Origin: an uncultured SAR116 cluster alpha proteobacterium
GTDB lineage: Bacteria > Pseudomonadota > Alphaproteobacteria > Puniceispirillales > Puniceispirillaceae
Assembly (NCBI GenBank): GCA_902559985.1
Contig: CACEJY010000003.1
Location: 1-64,000, forward strand
DNA length: 64,000 bases
Reading direction: 5' to 3'
The stretch's first letter is position 1; each line of letters opens with the position of its first letter. Positions 18,702 through 26,332 of this stretch are shown here, piece by piece. A program made the translations under genes and the position numbers. The notes below the pieces were generated by a model that was given only the letters and a program-made list of their open reading frames with translations, did not search any database and was not told the DNA's origin.

Positions 18702-20240
18702 TTATAGCGCATCAACCCTTGCCTTGGCGATGGCTTGTTTTTTTTCATCTTCATCAACTAGACTTTCCACCACTTTTGCTGAACATAGAACGCCGGGTAT
18801 ACCTGCGCCTGGGTGCGCGCCGGCCGCTGCAAAATATAAATTGGGGATATGTGGATCACGATTGTGAAAACGAAACCACGCCGACTGCATGAAAATAGGC
18901 GCAATTGAAAATCCAGCTCCATACATAGACCTGTAGTCATTCTTGAAATCTTCGGGTGTCATGTAGAATGGGTCTGAAATGACTTTATCCAGATCAGGCA
19001 GAATCGTGTCAGCAAGTGCCTTGATAATCCGATCCTGCAATTTAGGACCGCTTTCATTCCAGTCGATTGACGCGCGCAAGTTTGGCACGGGACACAAAAC
19101 ATAAAAGCTATCACACCCGTTAGGGGCAAAACTTTCATCAGTGGCCGTTGGTCGGTGTAAATATAACGAGAAATCATCAGCAAGGATTTTTCGATTAAAA
19201 ATATCGGCCAGTAACTCCTTGTAACGTGGCCCCATCCAGATGGTATGATGGGCAATATTGTCGTAGCGTTTTTTTGTGCCAAAAAACAACACGAAAAGGC
19301 CCATCGAGTATTTAGTCAATTTGTCTGGCATCAAGCGTTTTCCTTTTGCGTGCTTGGCGGGCATCATTTGCCGGTACACCGTCGGTGGGTCTCCATTACA
19401 AATAACACGATCAGCCGGGTAATATTTGCCGTTGCTTGCGGTCGCGCCAACCGCTTTGCCATCCTTTATATTAATGCTGGTAATATCGGTATCCAAAACC
19501 ACTTTGACCCCAACGCGTCGCAATAAGGCATTCAAGGCTGACACTAGCTGGCCCGTGCCCCCCATTGCAAAAAAAACACCCCAACGCCGTTCAAGGTAAT
19601 GAATAAGTGCATAAATCGATGTAGTACTGAATGGATTGCCGCCAACCAACAATGGATGGATAGAAAAGGCCTGCCGCAAAAGTGGGTGCTTGATATATTT
19701 ATTAACAATGCCAGCAACAGAGTAATAGCTTTGTAGCCGCAACAGGCTTGGAATTTGGGCAAGCATGGTAGTGAATTTTGAAAAAGGCTTGTCAGCTAAC
19801 TTTTCAAAGCCGATTTCAAAAATAGCTTTAGAGGTGCGAAGTAGCTTGGCATAGCCAGCGACATCATCAGGCGAAAAGCGCCTTATTTCAGCGTTGGTAT
19901 CTTCAACCGACGGGCGATAATCAAATTGCTCACCAGTATGAAAATAGAATCGGTACCAAGGATCCAGAGAACGAAATTCGACATGATCTTCTCGTTTTTC
20001 TCCAAAAAGGCCAAATAATTCATCAAATAAAAAAGGTGCGGTAATAACGGTCGGGCCAGCGTCATGGCGAAAGCCGCCACGCTCAAATACCTGAGCCCGA
20101 CCACCAATTGCTGATAGCCGGTCAAGTAGCGTCACATCATACCCACGGGCGCGCATGCGCAAAGCGACGGCAATACCTCCAAATCCAGCGCCAATCACAA
20201 TCACCTTGCCTCCTGCTTTTAGCAAGGTATTAGGCTCCAT
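18702..20240 (-). CDS. crtI: Phytoene desaturase
   Basis: VIVIGAGFGGIAVALRMRARGYDVTLLDRLSAIGGRAQVFERGGFRHDAGPTVITAP; NLYFAAAGAHPGAGIPGVLCSAKV. Confidence 0.96.
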   Translation of the reverse strand: MEPNTLLKAGGKVIVIGAGFGGIAVALRMRARGYDVTLLDRLSAIGGRAQVFERGGFRHDAGPTVITAPFLFDELFGLFGEKREDHVEFRSLDPWYRFYFHTGEQFDYRPSVEDTNAEIRRFSPDDVAGYAKLLRTSKAIFEIGFEKLADKPFSKFTTMLAQIPSLLRLQSYYSVAGIVNKYIKHPLLRQAFSIHPLLVGGNPFSTTSIYALIHYLERRWGVFFAMGGTGQLVSALNALLRRVGVKVVLDTDITSINIKDGKAVGATASNGKYYPADRVICNGDPPTVYRQMMPAKHAKGKRLMPDKLTKYSMGLFVLFFGTKKRYDNIAHHTIWMGPRYKELLADIFNRKILADDFSLYLHRPTATDESFAPNGCDSFYVLCPVPNLRASIDWNESGPKLQDRIIKALADTILPDLDKVISDPFYMTPEDFKNDYRSMYGAGFSIAPIFMQSAWFRFHNRDPHIPNLYFAAAGAHPGAGIPGVLCSAKVVESLVDEDEKKQAIAKARVDAL

Positions 20241-20279
20241 TCTTCAAAAAGGAAATTTTTAAAGATCATAAATGGCGCT

Positions 20280-21302
20280 CTAGGAGGCAGAGTTGGTGCA
20301 GGCTGCAGTACATGCCTCTTTAATCAGCTTTTGAACTGGTGTTGTTACATCAGAAAGCTCAACAGACAGGCGTTCAGCCTTCTGCTCTGCTCGGTCTAAT
20401 GTTGCAAACATTCGATCAGCGGCCTCCTCAATTGCAACTGAATGTAATACACGGTCACGCCATGCGGCTAAATCTTTTATGTCGCCACTTTTGTACCATT
20501 GCTCAAAAATAACACGTTCATCAGCATCTAGTTTGTCAACAAATGAGAGCGTTACGGCGTTTGGAGCACGACGAGCGAGGTCACCAGCAACCAATTTAGC
20601 GCCATCATTACCATTAAAATTAGCGATGTCATTACCAATTTGGTAGGCCTCACCCAGATCACGGAAATATGCAAAAACTGTCTGTTCGGCGTGTTGATCC
20701 CCAGCCATTACCGCAATACCTTGAAGAGGCGCAGTTAAAAGTGGTGCAGTTTTATCAGCGGCTATGGTCAGGTAAGCATCCCAACTAAGATTACCATCCC
20801 ACTCCAATTCCATGGCTTCACCAGCGGTTGTTCGGGACATATGTTGGGCTAGAATCCGCATTAGCCTCGGAGTGTTCGAAATTTCCGCAGCTTCGGCGGC
20901 AAATTCAAAAGATAGTGCAATCAGCCAATCACCAAGTGTCAGTGCAACATTGCGACCAAATTTTGCCCAAACGGCTTGATTACCACGGCGTTGTTTATCA
21001 CCATCACAGATATCATCATGTACCAATGATGCATTGTGCAGCACCTCAACAGCCGCGGCCCATCTGATTGCCGCTGTTTGGTTCACTTGCAGAGCGTCCG
21101 CACCATGCATCGTCATCTTCGCACGAAGCATCTTTCCAGGTTTGCTGAAATGGTGCGCTGCGGCCTTGCCCAACGGCTTGTCATGAGTTGGCAGGCGGCT
21201 AACAATTAAATTTTGAACGTTATTTTTATCGGAAGGGTAAATGGGCGAAGAAATTAGGGATTTTTGATAGGAAAGGTTTCGCAATGTTGACAATTCATTC
21301 AT
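20280..21302 (-). CDS. crtE: Geranylgeranyl diphosphate synthase
   Basis: 340 aa; polyprenyl synthase motifs LVHDDICDGDKQRRG and YQIGNDIANFNGNDGAKL. Confidence 0.92.
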   Translation of the reverse strand: MNELSTLRNLSYQKSLISSPIYPSDKNNVQNLIVSRLPTHDKPLGKAAAHHFSKPGKMLRAKMTMHGADALQVNQTAAIRWAAAVEVLHNASLVHDDICDGDKQRRGNQAVWAKFGRNVALTLGDWLIALSFEFAAEAAEISNTPRLMRILAQHMSRTTAGEAMELEWDGNLSWDAYLTIAADKTAPLLTAPLQGIAVMAGDQHAEQTVFAYFRDLGEAYQIGNDIANFNGNDGAKLVAGDLARRAPNAVTLSFVDKLDADERVIFEQWYKSGDIKDLAAWRDRVLHSVAIEEAADRMFATLDRAEQKAERLSVELSDVTTPVQKLIKEACTAACTNSAS

Positions 21303-21336
21303 TGGATGCCTCTACCTTTATATCTGATAGCGGGGA

Positions 21337-21361
21337 AGGGGGCCGGATTTCCAGCCGCCCC
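21337..21361. promoter_or_regulatory. GC-rich stem-loop between proteorhodopsin and crtE
   Basis: GGGGGCCGGATTTCCAGCCGCCCC forms an interrupted GC stem (outer GGGG/CCCC, inner CCGG/CTGG); T-run follows on the plus-strand side. Confidence 0.5.
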
Positions 21362-21371
21362 TCATATTTTT

Positions 21372-22151
21372 TTATTTGCTGGCTGAAGTCGCAGCGTTTG
21401 CTGCAGCCCAGATAATGCCAACGAAGGCGATCTTGTTTACAACGTCTGCAACGTTATAGATCACGTTCAAAGTCACAGCGTCGACAGACCCATTCAGGTA
21501 GCCCAAGAAGTAACCGAGTGGATAGATCGCCCATCCTACAGTTACGATCAAACGCATAGTGCCAAAGGCTGACTGAACCCCTGCTGGAGCTGACTCTGCG
21601 GAAACTCTGCCAGCTTCACCGGCAAAGATTTCATATAGAATGTAACCCCATCCTAACATGCCCACGATGAATGCTGGCCACGCAGGCGCCAAACCTGCTT
21701 CGCCCATGTAGCCTGCGACTAGCATCACCAGAGAACCAATCATCAAGCGCCAGAAAACGCCTGAGCTAACGACCGTGACAGCCGCAAGAATGAAGTAGAA
21801 TTCGACCATTTGAAGCGGAACAGTTATCAGCCAATCTACATACCGATAGACGGTCGGGCTAGCACCGGTGGATGCCCAGACATCCCTCATGTAGAAGTAG
21901 TGAACAGCTGCAACCAGAGTGACAAGGGCGCCAACGGTAAGCGACGTCCTCCATTTGCCACCCATCCGTCCGGCTTCCATTAGGAAGAAAACGGTAGCGG
22001 CAACCATGGCCATTGAAATAGTCCAGAAAGATATGCCCACATAGTCATTAGATTGGAGCATAGTTGTGGCAGCATTTGCGCTTACTGGTAATAATGTCAG
22101 CGCCGCTGTTGCCAAAGAAGCTTTAACGCCTCTCGCAGTTAGAAAACTCAT
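21372..22151 (-). CDS. Proteorhodopsin, proton-pump type (D97/T101/E108), Q105 blue-absorbing class
   Basis: 259 aa; RYVDWLITVPLQMVEFY gives D97, T101, Q105, E108 by motif alignment; Schiff-base Lys in NVADVVNKIAF; His75 in AAVHYFYMRDVW; N-terminal signal sequence. Confidence 0.98.
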   Translation of the reverse strand: MSFLTARGVKASLATAALTLLPVSANAATTMLQSNDYVGISFWTISMAMVAATVFFLMEAGRMGGKWRTSLTVGALVTLVAAVHYFYMRDVWASTGASPTVYRYVDWLITVPLQMVEFYFILAAVTVVSSGVFWRLMIGSLVMLVAGYMGEAGLAPAWPAFIVGMLGWGYILYEIFAGEAGRVSAESAPAGVQSAFGTMRLIVTVGWAIYPLGYFLGYLNGSVDAVTLNVIYNVADVVNKIAFVGIIWAAANAATSASK

Positions 22152-22313
22152 TAGAGTACCTCCGTTAACGTATTACTCAACTCCCCATCACAAACGGACC
22201 ACCACTGTGGCATAATGCCGCTTGCACGTTGCGATTAGTGATTTTTTCTCTTCCTAAATCAAGATGAAAAAGCTGCACGAAAGGAGATGTCAGGAAATAT
22301 ACATTTTTTTCAA

Positions 22314-22331
22314 TTGATTAAGGTAGATCAA
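22314..22331. promoter_or_regulatory. Inverted repeat TTGAT-N8-ATCAA upstream of proteorhodopsin
   Basis: Read directly: TTGATTAAGGTAGATCAA, about 165 bp upstream of rhodopsin start on its 5' side. Confidence 0.35.
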
Positions 22332-22511
22332 AATTATTTTGCGATTTTAGCAAAAATGATGATTTTATCACCTAGCATTGTTGATTTTAATAATAAGAAT
22401 GAAAGTCTCGCTTGAGTTGTTGAAGCCACAGTCGGAATTACCGTAAGTTGAAGTTATTGAAGTGGGCTTTGACTGCTTATTATTAACGTTGAGAGTGTCC
22501 TTATTTTCGGC

Positions 22512-23381
22512 TTATTTGGAACCATTTGGGCACGCGTTTCTATATTGTGATTCTGGCAAGTAGGGAAAATTATCGAGCGCTGCATTGTCGGAGTCAAAGA
22601 CTTCAACAAGAAGTGGGTGGCACGTAGCACTATCAGATGAATGTTCAGATGAACAATCGCCACCCGGACATGCAGATAGACCGCAAAGTAAATCCGTTTC
22701 AGCAAAGAATTCGATAAAATCGCCCGGCCGAACTGGACTTGCTTTCATGAAATATTGGTGTGTGTCTTTTGTAAAGCCGGTGCACATAAAAACATTCAAT
22801 ACATCATGAACCAAAGGCTCGGCCTTTGCATAATCAAGCTGACAATGTGCGGAAAGTGCGCGGGTCAAATTCGAATGACAGCAATGATGATAGTCGATAC
22901 CACTCAGAAGCTTCGCGGTGTAAGGGTCACATCGAGTTCCAATAACATCATGTACCGACCCGCCATCATCGTCCCATCCATACCAGTCGAGGGTGTCATG
23001 ACTGATTGTCGCTAGGGGGCGCATAGAGGGAAAGCTGGACCACATGCGATCGCCTGTGGATAGGTGCGTTCCGTGTATTGCTCGTGTCTTTCCTGCGTAA
23101 AAATGTTCTGCAAGGTTGGTCTTTGACCAGATGTTTAAATCGCCGACTTGGGGGCCATCGATACTGTTAATCCTAAAAAAATGGCCTTTTTGAACATTAA
23201 AACAGCGAGCATCACGTGGCGGAACAATGATTTCGCTAATTTTGGTAAGGTTGGTTCTCGCACGCTCTAAATTAGCCATATCGGGATGGGGCAACCCATA
23301 GGTGGGGTAACATATGACAGCCGGAGCCGCTCGTCGCGACGCAGCATCTGCCGGAATATTCGATACATTTTGCTTTTTCAT
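22512..23381 (-). CDS. DUF1989 / urea carboxylase-associated family protein
   Basis: VPPRDARCFNVQKGHFFRINSIDGPQVGDLNIW...GTHLSTGDRMWSSFPSMRPLATI, GTRCDPYTAKLL, CHSNLTRAL, LNVFMCTGF. Confidence 0.85.
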   Translation of the reverse strand: MKKQNVSNIPADAASRRAAPAVICYPTYGLPHPDMANLERARTNLTKISEIIVPPRDARCFNVQKGHFFRINSIDGPQVGDLNIWSKTNLAEHFYAGKTRAIHGTHLSTGDRMWSSFPSMRPLATISHDTLDWYGWDDDGGSVHDVIGTRCDPYTAKLLSGIDYHHCCHSNLTRALSAHCQLDYAKAEPLVHDVLNVFMCTGFTKDTHQYFMKASPVRPGDFIEFFAETDLLCGLSACPGGDCSSEHSSDSATCHPLLVEVFDSDNAALDNFPYLPESQYRNACPNGSK

Positions 23382-23550
23382 CAAAATCACCCCGCGTTGG
23401 TTCGTATGTTTGGCTTACCAACATTCAAAAAGAATAGCAAAGCTGAAACATGCTGATTTATTTGTGTTGGGAATTGTTGGTTGAGACTATTAAGGTCAGG
23501 ACCTGGCCATCTGGTGGGATAACGGGATTGGCTTTTGTCATTTGTGATCT

Positions 23551-24123
23551 CTATTCAACACCAGACCCTGTCCAGCTTTTTACAGACGGTAAATTGATAT
23601 CAAGAAGATTCAACGCACGGCCAACACTTTGGTCAATTACATCGTCCAGTGTTTGCGGCCGGGTGTAAAAACCGGGAACGGGTGGCATGATAATGGCACC
23701 GCTTTGCGTAGCTTGATCCATTAGCCGAATATGCCCTGCATGAAATGGTGTTTCGCGCAACATCAGCACAACCGGCCGACGTTCTTTCATGCAAACATCG
23801 GCTGATCGCGCAATTAGTTCGGCATTAAAAGAGTTGGCGATTGCGCTCAACGTTTTTATCGAACAGGGGGCGACAATCATGCCACTGGTCCGAAAGGACC
23901 CTGATGAAATCGCTGCACCAATATCCTTATGGTTATACAGGTGATCGGCAAGCGCTTTGATTTGTTCTGGGGTATAATCCACTTCGGCCATTGCTGTGCG
24001 GTATGCGGACGGTGTGACAATCACATGTGTTTCAACATCTTCAATCTGGCGCAGGTGTTCCAGCGCACGGATCCCATAGACCACGCCAGAAGCACCAGTT
24101 ATTGCCACAATTAATCGTCGCAT
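23551..24123 (-). CDS. ubiX: UbiX-family flavin prenyltransferase
   Basis: MRRLIVAITGASGVVYGIRALEHL, SGSFRTSGMIVAPCSIKTLSAIANSFNAELIARSADVCMKERRPVVLMLRETPFHAGHIRLM. Confidence 0.95.
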   Translation of the reverse strand: MRRLIVAITGASGVVYGIRALEHLRQIEDVETHVIVTPSAYRTAMAEVDYTPEQIKALADHLYNHKDIGAAISSGSFRTSGMIVAPCSIKTLSAIANSFNAELIARSADVCMKERRPVVLMLRETPFHAGHIRLMDQATQSGAIIMPPVPGFYTRPQTLDDVIDQSVGRALNLLDINLPSVKSWTGSGVE

Positions 24124-24197
24124 CACTCTCTCTATCTCTTTCATTACCAAACGATAAGCATTAGTTACAGTGATCCGTCGCTCGGATATTTTTACAA

Positions 24198-24644
24198 TTA
24201 CTTCTCATTAAGCATAATTTTCTCAAAGTTACTGAAAAAACTTTTTGACAGTTTTTTTGCAGTACTTTCAATCAACCTAGCTCCCAATTGAGCAATTTTT
24301 CCGCCAGTTTCGGCACTGGCCTTGTAACGCAAAGTGGTCTCATTGCCCTCATCAATGAGTTCAACATCAGCGCCACCTTTCGCAAAACCTGCGAGGCCAC
24401 CGTCACCAGCCCCCGCCAGCGACAAACTCCCTGGGGCGGCACTCAGATCCAAGGTCACATTGCCAGAAAATTTTGCCTTCACTGGACCAATTTTCAAAAT
24501 AACCTTCGCTGCATAATCGGTATCACTTGTTTTTTCCAATTCTTGACAGCCCGGAATGCAACGTCTGAGAACCTCTGGATCGATTAGATTAGCATAAACT
24601 GTCTCAATTCTGCCTGGAATGCTGAGTTCATCCGCTATATTCAT
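24198..24644 (-). CDS. CoxG-like SRPBCC protein (carbon monoxide dehydrogenase subunit G family)
   Basis: PEVLRRCIPGCQELEK, LKIGPVKAKFSGNVTLDL, YKASAETGGKIAQLGARLI; start MNIADELSIPG at 24644. Confidence 0.88.
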   Translation of the reverse strand: MNIADELSIPGRIETVYANLIDPEVLRRCIPGCQELEKTSDTDYAAKVILKIGPVKAKFSGNVTLDLSAAPGSLSLAGAGDGGLAGFAKGGADVELIDEGNETTLRYKASAETGGKIAQLGARLIESTAKKLSKSFFSNFEKIMLNEK

Positions 24645-24836
24645 CGTTACTCCTTGGTTTACGAATTTTATTTCTGGCGGTTCGAATAACAACCCCAGCC
24701 GCTTATTTACCTCTAAGAATATACTTGTAGGGCTCTCAAGCAACTGAAAAGAATTTATGTTTTGTTAGGTAAACTAGAACATTCCTATTAAGAAATAATA
24801 TAGAAGAAGTTCAAGAATAGCATTTTTATTTACAGG

Positions 24837-25286
24837 CTAATTCGCTTCAAATTCTTTTTTCAGCGCAGTAAAAAACTGACGGACAAGATGTTTAGCGACA
24901 CCCATTAAAACTCGCTGTCCAACACCTGCCACAAGGCCGCTAACCTCGCCATCTGCTTCATAGGTGATTCGCGCGGTATCATCTTCATTCGCGGTGATCG
25001 TAACGCGGGCCGTGCCCTTGCCGATGCCCAGGGTTCCATTTCCTGATACATTGATAAGGCAACTGTTTGGTGGGTTCATCTCTGAAAGTTTCACGCTGCC
25101 CTCAAAATTACCGCCAACGGCTGCAACCTTTAATTCAAGCGTAATGGTATATTCCCCGGGAGCTAGCTCATCCATGCTGATACAGCCGGGAATAGACCGC
25201 TGCAATACAGCGGGATCAATCACCGACTCCCATAGCCGACTGGGGTTTGTTTGGATGGATTCTGTGCCAGTTAAATTTAGGTTCAT
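24837..25286 (-). CDS. CoxG-like SRPBCC protein (second paralog)
   Basis: IDPAVLQRSIPGCISMDEL, LELKVAAVGGNFEGSVKLSE, YEADGEVSGLVAGVGQRVLMGVAKHLVRQFF. Confidence 0.88.
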   Translation of the reverse strand: MNLNLTGTESIQTNPSRLWESVIDPAVLQRSIPGCISMDELAPGEYTITLELKVAAVGGNFEGSVKLSEMNPPNSCLINVSGNGTLGIGKGTARVTITANEDDTARITYEADGEVSGLVAGVGQRVLMGVAKHLVRQFFTALKKEFEAN

Positions 25287-25316
25287 GAAGAATTGCTTTT
25301 TCTGATAGCTGAACAG

Positions 25317-26297
25317 TTAAAGGTCAAAAAGTGCCTTTGCGACATTGGTCTCAAGCATAGAGCGCTCAGTTGTATTCAACTGAACGTGATCAAGTATATT
25401 GCGTGGCACAGGATCACCGATTGGAAATGGCATATCCGAGCCAAGCATGATCCTGTTAACACCAACCTTTTTTATCAACAACGCCAGCGCAGATGGATCG
25501 TGTAACAAAGTATCATAATAAAGCAGCGATAGTGCCTTTGATGGATCAGCAAGTTGGTGTTTGTGCAATTCATAGTTGCGCATCATCCGGCCAATCACAA
25601 ATGGCAATGCTGACCCTCCGATACCAATAACGATTTTTGCATTGTGGTAAGTTTCAACGTGACCTGAATAAATGATTCTTGAAATGGCGATTAAAGTGTC
25701 GGTAATGCGGCCAACTGCGTTATTCATGCCAAAATCGTTCACTCGCTCATCACCAGAATCAAAGACTGGATGAATAAACAGAATTGAGCCGTTCCGATGC
25801 GCTGACTCCCAAAATGGCTGTAGATCTGGATCATCCAGCGTTCCGCCCTTGCCCTTTGGCTGCGTTCCTATCATCGCTCCCTTAAACCCACTAGAATGCG
25901 CAGAATCCAAGACTTTTGCAGCCGCTTTTCCATTTTGCATTGGCAAACTTGCAAGCGGTAAAAAGCGAGGGTTTTCAGCACAAAATTCTTTTAAGTGATG
26001 GTTGATTAATTTTGACCAGCGTTGTCCCTCATCAGCCGGTATTTCATAGCCAAACATGTCAAGCCAGCCGCCAATGACTTGCATATCAATTCCGTTTGTG
26101 TTCATCCAGTCTAGCCGGCCATCAGTGTCGGACAGCAGTTTACTCACTGGACGCGTTGACTTATGGCCGGCAAAGGAGAAGCCAAAACTATTATCTTCGC
26201 CTTTTATCAACTCAATTGATGGGAACTGCGAATTCATATCGCGGATAGCGTCAAGAAGACGTGGTGGGACAAAATGCGCGTGGCTGTCTATAATCAT
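25317..26297 (-). CDS. Amidohydrolase_2 family protein (ACMSD / metal-dependent decarboxylase-like)
   Basis: MIIDSHAHFVPP...IGTQPKGKGGTLDDPDLQPFWESAHRNGSILFIHP, NRIMLGSDMPFPIGD. Confidence 0.85.
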   Translation of the reverse strand: MIIDSHAHFVPPRLLDAIRDMNSQFPSIELIKGEDNSFGFSFAGHKSTRPVSKLLSDTDGRLDWMNTNGIDMQVIGGWLDMFGYEIPADEGQRWSKLINHHLKEFCAENPRFLPLASLPMQNGKAAAKVLDSAHSSGFKGAMIGTQPKGKGGTLDDPDLQPFWESAHRNGSILFIHPVFDSGDERVNDFGMNNAVGRITDTLIAISRIIYSGHVETYHNAKIVIGIGGSALPFVIGRMMRNYELHKHQLADPSKALSLLYYDTLLHDPSALALLIKKVGVNRIMLGSDMPFPIGDPVPRNILDHVQLNTTERSMLETNVAKALFDL

Positions 26298-26332
26298 ATT
26301 ACCGGTTGTTTCCTAATTCATGGGGAACAAAA

